NCBI GenBank assembly: GCA_002238825.1
Contig: MPNC01000012.1
Span: 1 to 64,000 of the forward strand
Length of the DNA: 64,000 nucleotides
Source of the DNA: SAR202 cluster bacterium bin87
GTDB lineage: Bacteria; Chloroflexota; Dehalococcoidia; Lucifugimonadales; UBA3495
Reading direction: 5' to 3'
The notes beneath the pieces were generated by a model. The model ran no database searches. It saw only the letters and a list, made by a program, of their open reading frames with translations, and was not told the origin of the DNA. Of the stretch, positions 8,290-16,787 are shown in pieces (within the stretch, counting starts at the first letter, position 1; every line of letters begins with the position of its first letter). The translations under genes and the position numbers were made by a program.

Positions 8290-9693
8290 ATGGCCGCCTC
8301 ACCGGAAAACCCCTCGGAACTCGCACCGCCGGACTCCACAGACAACGAACCTGTCGATAGCCTCCTGCCCGATTGGGCGCAGGTGGCGCCGCGTCGGCGG
8401 CGGTTCATTTCCAGGCGCAACGGACTGATCGCTTTCGTGGCGCTGGTGGTAGCAGGCTTCCTGGTCTGGATCAATTTCCCCTTCATTCCGGACCCGGTGA
8501 TTCTCCTGGGCCGCCAGCCCGAATTGGTCTTCGATTCCGTTTCGTCAGGACCGGAATGGACCATGCACGGGCGCAACCTGAGCCAGACGCGTTACGTATC
8601 CGACGTGCTCCACGAACCCCAGGGGCAGTTGGTTTGGAGCGCCGAAACCGGCCCGGCGACATTGGCGGCGCCGATCGTTTCCGACGGGCGCATTTACCTC
8701 GGCGCGCATTTTCGCATCGCGGCGCTTGACGCTCAAACCGGAGACGAAGTCGCGTCCATGCCTGCCACCGGCCCCATAGGAAACTCGTTGGCATTGGCTA
8801 ACGGCACCCTGTACTACACCATGCCCGACCGTCGGCTGGTTGCGCGCGATGCTGAGACCCAGCAAATACTCTGGGAATACCAGATGGGTGACGCCACGTC
8901 GGGCCCCGTCGCTGTGGCCGACGGCATCGTGTACGCGGGCGCGCTGGACGGTGTCACCTACGCCGTCAACGCAACGACCGGCGAACTGGTATGGAAGCAC
9001 GAATCCCTTGGAGAAGTTCGATCTCCCGCAGCCCTGTCCGAGCATTTCGCGTTTGTGGCCTCGGCTGACCGCAGTCTGTACGCGCTGGACTCTCGGACCG
9101 GTCAGGAGCGCGCCAGGTTCCGCACCGGAGCCGCGCTGGCCGCCGCACCCGTAACGGCCAATGAGCTGGCGTATTTCGTGTCCGAACGGCAGCTATTTGC
9201 CATGGAAGCCGACGCTCTGGAATATCCGGGACAATACGCCGTCACGCGCACGTGGTCGCAACTGTGGCTCTGGGGATTCCCCTTGCCGGCGCCGCCTTCA
9301 CAACCCGGCGACAAATGGCGGTTCCGGTCGGACTATCCCGATGGCTTCCCTTCGCGTCAGAAAAGGACCGAGGGCATCATCTCCGCCCCGGCCGTCACGG
9401 GAGAGTCCCTGTACATCGGCGATACACTGGGGAAGTTGTACGCCGTTGACGCCATCACCGGCGCCGAGCAATGGCAGTTCCAGGGCGAGGACACCATCCT
9501 TGTTTCGCCCATCGTGGTGGGCAACCTCGCGATCTATGGAGACATGGCTGGCTGGCTATACGCACTGGACAGATCCGATGGCGCGGAGCGCTGGCGACTC
9601 AAGTTGCCAGCCGGCATCCGCACCGAGCCAGTCTATGCCGCAGGGCAACTGCTGGTGCGCACCGACGACGGAGCGCTCCACGCAATCAGGTGA
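8290..9693 (+). CDS. PQQ-like beta-propeller protein with one N-terminal membrane anchor
   Basis: A 467-residue protein with a short cytoplasmic N-terminus (PDWAQVAPRRRRFISRR), one membrane segment (about residues 46-65, LIAFVALVVAGFLVWINFPF) and an external beta-propeller. At least seven PQQ-type blades are visible by their repeated YALD/YAVD-ATTGELVW units (for example TYAVNATTGELVWKHES, LYALDSRTGQERARF, LYAVDAITGAEQWQF). Such proteins resemble BamB or quinoprotein dehydrogenase propellers, but PQQ-ligating residues are not evident, so a structural role is likelier. The start is uncertain: ATG 8230 adds 20 unconvincing residues overlapping a hairpin. Confidence 0.78.
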   Translation: MAASPENPSELAPPDSTDNEPVDSLLPDWAQVAPRRRRFISRRNGLIAFVALVVAGFLVWINFPFIPDPVILLGRQPELVFDSVSSGPEWTMHGRNLSQTRYVSDVLHEPQGQLVWSAETGPATLAAPIVSDGRIYLGAHFRIAALDAQTGDEVASMPATGPIGNSLALANGTLYYTMPDRRLVARDAETQQILWEYQMGDATSGPVAVADGIVYAGALDGVTYAVNATTGELVWKHESLGEVRSPAALSEHFAFVASADRSLYALDSRTGQERARFRTGAALAAAPVTANELAYFVSERQLFAMEADALEYPGQYAVTRTWSQLWLWGFPLPAPPSQPGDKWRFRSDYPDGFPSRQKRTEGIISAPAVTGESLYIGDTLGKLYAVDAITGAEQWQFQGEDTILVSPIVVGNLAIYGDMAGWLYALDRSDGAERWRLKLPAGIRTEPVYAAGQLLVRTDDGALHAIR

Positions 9694-9699
9694 CCGACC

Positions 9700-10482
9700 C
9701 TATTGGGCCGTATAGCCTCCGTCGATGACGAGCTCGCTACCGGTCATGAAGGACGATTCGTCGGACGCCAGGAACAGCACTCCGTTGGCAATGTCGTCCA
9801 CCGTACCGATGCGGCCTACGGGGGTGGCATCGATGCGCATCTGCCTTAGTTCCGGATCGGACATCATGCGCTCGGTCATGGCGGTGTCGATGTAGCCGGG
9901 GTGTACTGAGTTGCACCGGATGTTGTCGCCGGCGTACTGGACCGCGGTGGACTTCGTGAGCAGGCGCACCGCGCCTTTGGAACTGGCATAAGCGGAACCG
10001 GCTCCGGAGCCCGGACCGAGTCCGACCAGACCGGCGATGGACGATATGTTGACTATGGATCCGCCGCCGGACGTGCGCATGGCCGAGAGCGCCGCGCGGG
10101 TCCCCAGGAAAACGCCCTTGCCGTTGACATCCATGATTTGGTCCCACACCTCGGCCGGCGCCTCGTGGATGCGCGGGGCGTTCGTGCCGCCGATGTTGGT
10201 GCTGCCCACTCCGGCGTTGTTGACCAGAATGTCGAGTTTGCCGTAACGATCGACCGCCGCAGTTACGGCGTCAGCCCACTGGTCGGCGTCGGTGACGTCA
10301 AGATGCACGAAAGTCGCCCGTCCGCCCAATTCGCGGATTTCGGCCTCCAACTTCATGCCTTCGTCGTCCAGGATGTCGCCGATGACCACGGCCGCGCCTT
10401 CCTGCACGAACAGCCGGGCCTCTGCAGCGCCCTGGCCGCGCGCGCCGCCGCTGATGAGGGCAACTTTTCCTTCAAGTCGCAT
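9700..10482 (-). CDS. SDR family NAD(P)-dependent oxidoreductase
   Basis: A 260-residue classical short-chain dehydrogenase. The cofactor-binding glycine motif is SGGARGQG near the N-terminus (an S replaces the usual T), and NNAG follows in the middle. The catalytic Ser (ISSIAG) and Tyr-x-x-x-Lys (YASSKGA) are present, and the C-terminus DGGYTAQ is normal. The start at 10482 follows GAGAGG and begins MRLEGKVAL, the normal family start; upstream codons to 10560 are spurious. A similar enzyme lies at 53332-54090. The substrate is unknown, probably a secondary alcohol or ketone. It converges with the PQQ-like gene, with 6 bases between the stops. Confidence 0.92.
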   Translation of the reverse strand: MRLEGKVALISGGARGQGAAEARLFVQEGAAVVIGDILDDEGMKLEAEIRELGGRATFVHLDVTDADQWADAVTAAVDRYGKLDILVNNAGVGSTNIGGTNAPRIHEAPAEVWDQIMDVNGKGVFLGTRAALSAMRTSGGGSIVNISSIAGLVGLGPGSGAGSAYASSKGAVRLLTKSTAVQYAGDNIRCNSVHPGYIDTAMTERMMSDPELRQMRIDATPVGRIGTVDDIANGVLFLASDESSFMTGSELVIDGGYTAQ

Positions 10483-10516
10483 GTTGAACCTCTCTGTGGG
10501 ATCGTGATGTTCGGGC

Positions 10517-11569
10517 TCAGGCGCCCAAGGTTGTGGTGAGCACCCACATGGGTCGCTCACCGACGGCGTAGGTGCCCAGTGGAGTCAGTTGCCCCGTTTC
10601 GCCATCGATACCGTACGCAGCCAATTGGCCCGTCGCAGAACCGGCGGCAAAAACGAAACGTCCGGACGGGTCCAGGCTGAAGGCGCTGGGCACAGCCTCA
10701 GTGGAGGCGTGTCCGGCGGGCGTCAGGCGACCCTCGGAATCGACGGTGAAGCTCGCGATGCTGTTATGTCCACGATTGGGCACGAACAGCAGGTTCCCGT
10801 CCGGTGAAAACTGGATCTGAGAGCAGGTGTTACGTTCGGTAACGCCGGCCGGCAGCGTCGACACCGTCTCGAACGGCGTCAGTCGGCCTTCGCCATCGAT
10901 TTGATAGGAGGACACGCTGCAGCCCTGCTCGTTGGAGAAGTAGACCAGGTCGAGGCCGGGATGGTAGGTGAGATGCCGAGGGCCGATCATGTCGCCCTGA
11001 GCCAGAATGGGAGGGTCGTTGGCGGTCAATGCGCCGCTGTCCGCGTCGAATCGGAACTGGTAGATGACGTTTGGCCCGGGAATGTTCTTGGGCGGCTCGA
11101 GGACGTTGTCCTGCTGTCGGGCGATGTGGGGAACGTAAGCGAACCGATTCGAGCGGTCGGTCATCATCGCGTGAGCGCCAGAGTCGGTATCGACCACCGA
11201 CGTGGCGCCGCCGCCGAGGCTGCCATCGTCACCGAGGGGATGCACTGCGGCTTTGCCGTCGGCGTAGTATGACGAGAGCAGGAAGCGTCCGTTGCGATCG
11301 GTCGAGAGGAAGGCCGGCTGCCCGGGTGGGGTCACCGAACCGGTCTGGGTCAACTCGCCCGTCTGCTGGTTGATGCTGTGGCTGGTAATCTCGGGGACCT
11401 CGCGATGGCCGGCATACAGGGTCTGCCGGTCGGGGCTGATGGCCAGCAGCGACGGCCCGCCGGAAACGATCTCCTCGCCAGCGATGGTCAGGGCGCCGCT
11501 GGCTTCGTCCATGGTGAAGATGGACACCTTGTTGTCGTCCTGGGCTGCAACGTACACGTAGGTTGCCAT
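10517..11569 (-). CDS. Lactonase-family beta-propeller protein (6-phosphogluconolactonase/YbhE type)
   Basis: A 350-residue seven-bladed propeller of the lactonase family. Repeated units include LLAISPDRQTLYAGHRE, IQFSPDGNLLFVPNRGHNS and FSLDPSGRFVFAAGSATG. The N-terminal YVYVAAQDDNKVSIFTMD and the absence of a signal peptide fit a cytoplasmic protein. Members hydrolyse 6-phosphogluconolactone or related lactones, but many are of unknown substrate, so I do not assign pgl. AGGAGGCAGC precedes the ATG. The SDR gene begins 34 bases after its stop and is probably co-transcribed; a dehydrogenase followed by lactone opening would be a logical pair, but that is inference. Confidence 0.85.
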   Translation of the reverse strand: MATYVYVAAQDDNKVSIFTMDEASGALTIAGEEIVSGGPSLLAISPDRQTLYAGHREVPEITSHSINQQTGELTQTGSVTPPGQPAFLSTDRNGRFLLSSYYADGKAAVHPLGDDGSLGGGATSVVDTDSGAHAMMTDRSNRFAYVPHIARQQDNVLEPPKNIPGPNVIYQFRFDADSGALTANDPPILAQGDMIGPRHLTYHPGLDLVYFSNEQGCSVSSYQIDGEGRLTPFETVSTLPAGVTERNTCSQIQFSPDGNLLFVPNRGHNSIASFTVDSEGRLTPAGHASTEAVPSAFSLDPSGRFVFAAGSATGQLAAYGIDGETGQLTPLGTYAVGERPMWVLTTTLGA

Positions 11570-11640
11570 TGATGCTGCCTCCTGTTTGCGTGTGCGACGA
11601 CTCTGGCTGAATGACGATGGATGTCTACAAAGAATGGATG

Positions 11641-12492
11641 TCAGCGAAGCAGGGTTTCCGCCATGCTCTCCAACTGCTGGTTCATCTCCTCCTCAGAGTC
11701 GGAGTGGTTGGGCCATACGCAGACCCGCAGCGCGCCGGCGTTGAGGAAGTCGTCGACGGTCTGGCGGGTGGTATCCGGTGCCTGCCCGAACACGGAGATG
11801 GTGATGGCCTCCGGGTCACGGCCCCGCTCGGCGGCCAGAGTGTCCAGCTGCTTGCGGCTGTCCTCAATCTGTCCGGGGGTCGCGCGGTTGGGCAGCCAGC
11901 CGTCGCCGTAGCGCACCACGCGGCGCAGCACGTTGCGGGCGTTGCCGCCCAGCAGAACGGGAGGGTGCGGATCCTGGGCGGGCTTGGGGTACATGTACAC
12001 CGGTGGGAAGTTATAGTAGCGGCCGTGGAATTCGGCTTGATCCTCGGTCCAGAGGGCCTTCAGAGCGCCCACCGCCTCCTCGGTCTGGGTCCAGCGGTGG
12101 TCGAAGTCGCCGCCCATCATTTCGGTCTCCTCTCGGTTCCAGCCGGCCCCAATGCCGAAAACGAAGCGACCATTGCTGTGCTGGTCCAGCACCGAGATCT
12201 GTTTGGCGAGAATCAGTGGGTTGCGCTCAGGCAGCAGAGTGATGCCAGTGCACAGCTTGATCCTCTCAGTTACAGCCGCGGCCATCGCCAGGGACATGTA
12301 GGGATCAGAAAAGTGGCGGTAGGTCCAGGGGATCTCGCCGCCGGTAGCCGGGAAGGGGCTCTCGCTGTTGACGGGCAGAATGGGGTGCTCGTGGTACCAG
12401 ATGGATTCGAAACCAAGTTCTTCGACCTTCTTGGCGATGAACGCCGGGTCGAGGGTGTAGGCCGGCAGCGGGACGATTATTCCTACGGACAT
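11641..12492 (-). CDS. LLM class F420-type oxidoreductase
   Basis: A 283-residue TIM-barrel protein of the luciferase-like monooxygenase superfamily, similar to the TIGR03619 F420-dependent group. Supporting segments are FIAKKVEELGFESIWYHEH, TGITLLPERNPLILAKQISVLD, GRFVFGIGAGWNREE and PPVLLGGNARNVLRRV. Cofactor choice (FMN or F420) cannot be settled by eye. AAGGAGCAAGGTA precedes the ATG. It follows the SulP gene on the same strand, with the dispersed repeat between them. It resembles the protein at 52413-53330 more than the two longer LLM proteins in this window. Confidence 0.88.
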   Translation of the reverse strand: MSVGIIVPLPAYTLDPAFIAKKVEELGFESIWYHEHPILPVNSESPFPATGGEIPWTYRHFSDPYMSLAMAAAVTERIKLCTGITLLPERNPLILAKQISVLDQHSNGRFVFGIGAGWNREETEMMGGDFDHRWTQTEEAVGALKALWTEDQAEFHGRYYNFPPVYMYPKPAQDPHPPVLLGGNARNVLRRVVRYGDGWLPNRATPGQIEDSRKQLDTLAAERGRDPEAITISVFGQAPDTTRQTVDDFLNAGALRVCVWPNHSDSEEEMNQQLESMAETLLR

Positions 12493-12604
12493 TACCTTGC
12501 TCCTTTGCGGCAGCGTTGCGAACGATCTGCGAAATCATTTGTGATAGTGTGTCGAAGTTTATCAGACCCGGTCGACAATGACAGCGCGCTCGCGCAGGAT
12601 TGCC

Positions 12605-12745
12605 GGGCCTTTCCAAAGTCATTGCGACGAGCGGAGCGACGTGGCAATCCCGTCGATGCAACAAGGATTTCCCGTACGAGTCATGCTCCCGGAGCGAGGT
12701 TGCCGCGCTGCGCTCGCAATGACAAAAGCTACTTTGGAAAGGCCC
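12605..12745 (+). repeat. Dispersed inverted-end repeat element, copy 1
   Basis: About 141 bases bounded by GGGCCTTTCCAAAGT and its reverse complement ACTTTGGAAAGGCCC. The interior carries imperfect inverted motifs of the GCGGAGCGACGTGGCAATC and CATTGCGAGCGCAGCGCGG types. The element recurs in inverted orientation at 24451-24590 and 62970-63110, and a divergent relative is at 60847-60954. It has no coding capacity, so it resembles a MITE or REP-type element. It lies between the SulP and LLM genes. Confidence 0.88.
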
Positions 12746-12761
12746 TGGCAGGATTGGGAGG

Positions 12762-14417
12762 CTATCGGCTCTTCGCTTCGAGCAGTTTCCCCGCCAGTTG
12801 CCGGGCCGCGCCCAGGTCATGGACAAAGCGCTCAGCCGGAACGCGCCGGAACACGTTCAACGACCGCAACGTCTCGTCCACCGGACCGGAAAGGTTAAGA
12901 ACGATGCATTCCGTTTTGGCAGCGGCGGCGGCGTCGATCAATCTTTCGATGATCAGCGCCGCGCTGTCGTCCATGTGCACGGTATTGGAAAAGTCAAATA
13001 TGGTGACCTCGTGCTCCTGAATATCCGAGCCTATCAACCAGGCCAGCTCGTTGGCGGAGGCGAAGGAAAATTCGCCGCGCAAATCGACCAGGCCCACCCG
13101 GGCCTGAAACTCATCGACATCGTCCGCGTTGGTGTCGCTGGGGAAAAACTCCCGATCCAGCAGCGGCACTGATATCACCCGTCCCAGCTCACGTTGTTCC
13201 CTGGCTCGTGCCCGCGCGAATCCGGCTACGATCAGCCCGATGGCGATGGCCGTGATTAGATCGACGAACACCGTCAGGACCAGGGTGAGCGCCATCACCA
13301 GCAGGTATTCCCGCTGGACGTGACGAATTCGGGTGAGGAGCCTCCAATCGATGATGTCCCAACCGACCTTGATCAGTATGCCGGACAATGCGGCCACCGG
13401 TATCGGTTCCGCGATCCATCCCAGACCCAGTACCAGGGCGAGCAGCACCGCCGCGCAGGTCACGCCGGAAACGGGAGTGGTGCCGCCGGCCCGAACGTTC
13501 ACGGTGGTGCCCGACGGCGCGCCCGCGCCGGGAAGAGCGCCCAGCACCCCCGCGGCCATATTGGCGATGCCCTGGCCCAACAGCTCCCGGTTGGGCCGAG
13601 TGCGGGTGCGAGTGAGCGTGTCGGCCACCAGTGAGGCCACAAGACTGTTGACGGAGCCAATCAGCGCCAGCGTCAACGCCGGCTGTATGGCGGACAACAG
13701 CAGATCCGGCGCCAGCTCCGGCAGATACAGCTCGGGCAATCCCTGCGGCAGTCTCCCGATGGTGGGGGCATCGTGCAACCACAGCGCGGCCATCGCTGTC
13801 CCGACAAACAGGGCCAACAGCGGGCCGGGTAAGAACCGACCCAGCCGGCGCGGCCAGAACACGCAGATCGCCAGGCACACCGCGCCAACAATTACGGCGT
13901 GCAGGTTCAGCCCTAAAACCGCCGCCGGCCAGACGCGGATGATGCCAAGCAGTCCTCCTGGGGCAGCAGGCGCTCCCAGGAATGGCAGCGTCTGAATGAT
14001 TATGATGATGATGCCAATGCCGGAGGTAAACCCGGCGATCATCGAATAGGGGGTGTAGTTGATGAACCGGCCCACCCGCAACAGCCCCAACGCAACTTGG
14101 ATCACCCCCGCCAGCATGACGATGGTGAAGGCTTCGGCCGGGCTCTGGGCGTGCTGGGTCAGCACGACCATCATCGCCACCGTCATGGCAGCGGTCGAGT
14201 ACGCAATTCGGGCCGGTGTCCCACCGAAGACCGCCGCCAAAAACCCGACGGCGATAGCCCCGTACATGCCGGCGACGGGACCCAACCCCGTGGCCACGCC
14301 GTAAGCCAGCGCCATGGGAAGCACTGTCGCGGCGGTGGTCACGCCACCGAACAGATCCCCCGAAAGGGCACGCGGGCTGTACGCCAGGCGAACCGGAATT
14401 CGTCGATTGCGCAACAA
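12762..14417 (-). CDS. SulP-family inorganic anion transporter with C-terminal STAS domain
   Basis: A 551-residue inner-membrane transporter. The N-terminus contains the SulP signature region (ALSGDLFGGVTTAATVLPMA, GLGPVAGMYGAIAVG), and about 10-12 hydrophobic segments follow up to residue ~400. A STAS domain occupies residues about 430-545 (FDFSNTVHMDDSAALIIERL). Family members carry sulfate, bicarbonate or other anions with H+ or Na+; the substrate cannot be read from sequence. FSNTVHMDDSA corresponds to the STAS loop that is regulatory in related proteins. The length is normal for SulP. It is probably the first gene of a minus-strand unit with the LLM gene, interrupted by the repeat. Confidence 0.93.
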   Translation of the reverse strand: MLRNRRIPVRLAYSPRALSGDLFGGVTTAATVLPMALAYGVATGLGPVAGMYGAIAVGFLAAVFGGTPARIAYSTAAMTVAMMVVLTQHAQSPAEAFTIVMLAGVIQVALGLLRVGRFINYTPYSMIAGFTSGIGIIIIIIQTLPFLGAPAAPGGLLGIIRVWPAAVLGLNLHAVIVGAVCLAICVFWPRRLGRFLPGPLLALFVGTAMAALWLHDAPTIGRLPQGLPELYLPELAPDLLLSAIQPALTLALIGSVNSLVASLVADTLTRTRTRPNRELLGQGIANMAAGVLGALPGAGAPSGTTVNVRAGGTTPVSGVTCAAVLLALVLGLGWIAEPIPVAALSGILIKVGWDIIDWRLLTRIRHVQREYLLVMALTLVLTVFVDLITAIAIGLIVAGFARARAREQRELGRVISVPLLDREFFPSDTNADDVDEFQARVGLVDLRGEFSFASANELAWLIGSDIQEHEVTIFDFSNTVHMDDSAALIIERLIDAAAAAKTECIVLNLSGPVDETLRSLNVFRRVPAERFVHDLGAARQLAGKLLEAKSR

Positions 14418-14449
14418 CGGACGTAGCCGCCGAATTCAGATCGTAGTTG

Positions 14450-15991
14450 CTAGCGACCGGACCTGATCCACTCGGCGACCCGTTCGCCGATCATGATTGT
14501 GGTGCAGTTGGTGTTGGCGCGGATGACGTCCGGCATCACCGAGGCATCGGCGACGCGCAGGGACTCGATGCCGTGGACTCGGCAGTGCTGGTCGACTACT
14601 GCCATAGGGTCGCTGTCCGGTCCCAATTTGCAGGTGCCGGAGAGGTGCTGGCCGATGCAGACCTCGCGCAGCATCCAGTTGTCCAGTGTTTGGTCGGACT
14701 CCAAATCCGCCTCGGTGGGCGAGATCAGACCGTCGTAGATGTTGCGGAATTGCTCGTGATCCAACAGGCGGATGACGATGCGAACCGCCTCACGCATTCG
14801 CTCCCGATCCCAGTCAGCCTCCAGGTAACGGCAGTCGATGTGGGGCTGAACGTCGGGGTCGGTGGACTGAAGGGTCAGCTCGCCGGCGCTTTCGGCAAGT
14901 TCCATCATGCAGGTTACGCGGATGCCCTCGTTGTCGTATGGATCGCCTCCCAGAGGCGTCGAAAAAGACGAGGGGAAAATCTGCATATCGTTGCGGGCAT
15001 CGGAACCGCTGGCGGTGTAACGCAACACGGTCTGGATGCGCGGCGCATCGGGATCGAGCGGGAAGTCGTCCTTCACCTTGACCCGGACGGGCACCAGGGG
15101 ATGATCGCGGAGGTTCTTGCCCACGCCGGGCAGGTCCTTGACCACGGGTATGCCCAGGGCGCGCAATTCCTCAGCCGGGCCGACGCCGGACAGCATCAGC
15201 AGCTGCGGCGAGGCGATGGCGCCAGCGCACAGGACGATCTGCTCCGCCTCGATCTGGAAGGTTTCGCCGCCGCTCTCTACCTGGACGCCGACCGCCCGTT
15301 GCCCTTCGAAGAGGATCCGATGAACGCGGACGTTGGCGCGTATGGTCAGGTTGAGGCGATGACGGTTGGGGTTCACGTAAGTCAACGCGGTGCTCATGCG
15401 CACGCCGTTGGGGTTGTTCATCGGAAACGGGCCGACGCCGGTGGAATCGGGATGGTTGTGATCGTAGACCTCGGCGTACCCGACGTTGGTGCAGGCCTGG
15501 ACGAAGGCTTCCTGCAAGGGCAGCCAGTTCTCTCTCCGGTGGCGTCGCACGGGGATTGGACCGTCGAAGCCATGGAAATCGTCGGTGATGTCGGTATCGG
15601 TTTCCTGCTTCCGGAAGTAAGGGAGCACGTTGATGTAGCTCCACTCGTCGTTGCCCCAGGAAGCCCAGCGGTCATAGTCCTCGGGGACTCCGCGCAGGAA
15701 CACCTGCCCGTTGATGGCGCTGGTCCCGCCGACCACGCGTCCGCGCGGGACGTTCACCGGCTCGGTCTGCAAGGGTGTGCCGGTGCCGACGAAGGACCAG
15801 TTGTGCGGGGCGCCCATCTCCGAGGCGCGGGGAGCGTAGCCGAACTTGAGGTCGTCGGGCGTCTGCTCCAGGTCGGGATAGTCGGGACCCGCTTCCAGCA
15901 AAAGGACGGAGCGGGAGGGATCCTCGGACAGACGGGTTGCCATGGTGCCGCCGGCGGAACCGGCCCCAATCACGATGACGTCATACTTCAT
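14450..15991 (-). CDS. GMC-family oxidoreductase (choline dehydrogenase-like), copy 1
   Basis: A 513-residue FAD-dependent alcohol oxidase or dehydrogenase. The dinucleotide-binding motif GAGSAGG is at residues 9-15, followed by VLLLEAGPDYP. PRGRVVGGTSAINGQVFLRG matches the first GMC signature. GAIASPQLLMLSGVGPAEEL matches the second. The C-terminus holds HLSGTCKLG (catalytic His region) and RANTNCTTIMIGERVAEWI. The start at 15991 (MKYDVIVIG) is used because upstream codons come from a repeat hairpin. The paralogue at 20911-22455 is very similar throughout. The substrate is unknown; PEG-type alcohols, choline and sugar alcohols are family precedents. Confidence 0.93.
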   Translation of the reverse strand: MKYDVIVIGAGSAGGTMATRLSEDPSRSVLLLEAGPDYPDLEQTPDDLKFGYAPRASEMGAPHNWSFVGTGTPLQTEPVNVPRGRVVGGTSAINGQVFLRGVPEDYDRWASWGNDEWSYINVLPYFRKQETDTDITDDFHGFDGPIPVRRHRRENWLPLQEAFVQACTNVGYAEVYDHNHPDSTGVGPFPMNNPNGVRMSTALTYVNPNRHRLNLTIRANVRVHRILFEGQRAVGVQVESGGETFQIEAEQIVLCAGAIASPQLLMLSGVGPAEELRALGIPVVKDLPGVGKNLRDHPLVPVRVKVKDDFPLDPDAPRIQTVLRYTASGSDARNDMQIFPSSFSTPLGGDPYDNEGIRVTCMMELAESAGELTLQSTDPDVQPHIDCRYLEADWDRERMREAVRIVIRLLDHEQFRNIYDGLISPTEADLESDQTLDNWMLREVCIGQHLSGTCKLGPDSDPMAVVDQHCRVHGIESLRVADASVMPDVIRANTNCTTIMIGERVAEWIRSGR

Positions 15992-16017
15992 TCTGACACT
16001 CCTTACCCGATAATCAT

Positions 16018-16070
16018 CATTCCGGCCCCGATTACCGTCATTCCGGCGAAAGCCGGAATCCAGGGGCACA
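16018..16070. repeat. REP-like hairpin repeat
   Basis: ATTCCGGC-GAAA-GCCGGAAT forms an 8-bp stem at 16040-16059 with a GNRA-type tetraloop, preceded by a second CATTCCGG half. This motif type (CATTCCGGCGAAAGCCGGAATCC) is a common extragenic repeat in bacteria, and its translation gives the well-known spurious peptide DSGFRRND. It lies between the isochorismatase-like and GMC genes. Confidence 0.75.
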
Positions 16071-16082
16071 TGGTCAACCTAT

Positions 16083-16607
16083 CTAGATAGCAGACAGAAA
16101 CTCGTCGGTGGTCATCACGGTGCCCTGGCGCGGGTAGACCTTCTCGGTGAGCACCCGGTGCACCTCTGGGTCACCGTCAGAACAGGCATCGGACAGCACG
16201 CTGAAACTGTAATTGATGTCCACCGCCCAGCGCACCGAGGACAGCACGCACCCGCTGGTCGCCACGCCCATGATCACCAGGTTGTTGCGCCCCATCTCGC
16301 GCAGGGTTACGTCCAGCGCGGTCGTGGAGAAAGGACCCGGGCGGACCTTGGTGATGACCATTTCGCCCTCTGCCGGAGTGACTCCCTCGTGTAGTTCCAC
16401 ATCAGGCGCGTACTCGGCGAATGGCCCGCCGCGATGCACCACGTATATTACCGGGATGCCGGCCGCCCGGGCGCCAGCCAGAGCCCTGGCCGCGTTTTCG
16501 ACAACGGCAGCAGGTTCCGCGGCCACATTCGCAATGATGCGCTGCTGGAAATCCATGATCAAAACGGCGGTGCGTTCAGCGTCGATACGCGTCGCTTGCT
16601 GGGTCAT
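16083..16607 (-). CDS. Isochorismatase-family cysteine hydrolase
   Basis: A 174-residue cytoplasmic hydrolase. The expected triad is visible: Asp19 (LIMDFQ), Lys87 (ITKVRPGPF) and Cys119 (GVATSGCVLSS). The length is normal. The family covers nicotinamidase, N-carbamoyl amidohydrolases and true isochorismatases; the context gives no specific substrate, so only the class is assigned. GGGAGGGAG precedes the ATG at good spacing, and a perfect TATAAT lies on the minus strand at 16659-16654, about 47 bases upstream of the start, without a clear -35 box. It precedes the GMC gene on the same strand. Confidence 0.92.
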   Translation of the reverse strand: MTQQATRIDAERTAVLIMDFQQRIIANVAAEPAAVVENAARALAGARAAGIPVIYVVHRGGPFAEYAPDVELHEGVTPAEGEMVITKVRPGPFSTTALDVTLREMGRNNLVIMGVATSGCVLSSVRWAVDINYSFSVLSDACSDGDPEVHRVLTEKVYPRQGTVMTTDEFLSAI

Positions 16608-16730
16608 AATCTCCCTCCCATCAAGGGGTCACTGGGGTTGTCGGTTCAGCCGTATTATAGCGTCGGCCCGGTGGAGCGGCCCGAGCATTGGCGCGCACAT
16701 TAGCACGTTGACGACGCGCCGATGCCAGAA

Positions 16731-16763
16731 AAAACACAGGGGCGAACCACCATTCACCCCTGC
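16731..16763 (-). terminator. Terminator of cassette A
   Basis: A 10-bp stem with one mismatch (CAGGGGTGAA/TTCGCCCCTG, minus-strand reading) is followed on the minus strand by TTTTTT. It lies 25 bases past the NHL gene stop and belongs to the recurring GGGGCGAA/TTCGCCCC hairpin family of this window. Confidence 0.75.
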
Positions 16764-16787
16764 ATGGATATTGGTCGCGCGACCTGG

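Noticed and set aside
12578-12898. A small frame reading through the dispersed repeat (peptide with RRIAGPFQSHCDERSD)
   Set aside because: The peptide is translated repeat sequence, and the same kind of peptide arises from the other repeat copies.
15992-16069. N-terminal extension of the GMC protein (PLDSGFRRNDG)
   Set aside because: This is a translated REP-like hairpin; the normal GMC start MKYDVIVIG lies downstream.
14447-16090. A 547-codon plus-strand open frame opposite the first GMC gene
   Set aside because: It mirrors the GMC coding frame codon for codon; the GMC protein has clear FAD and catalytic motifs.
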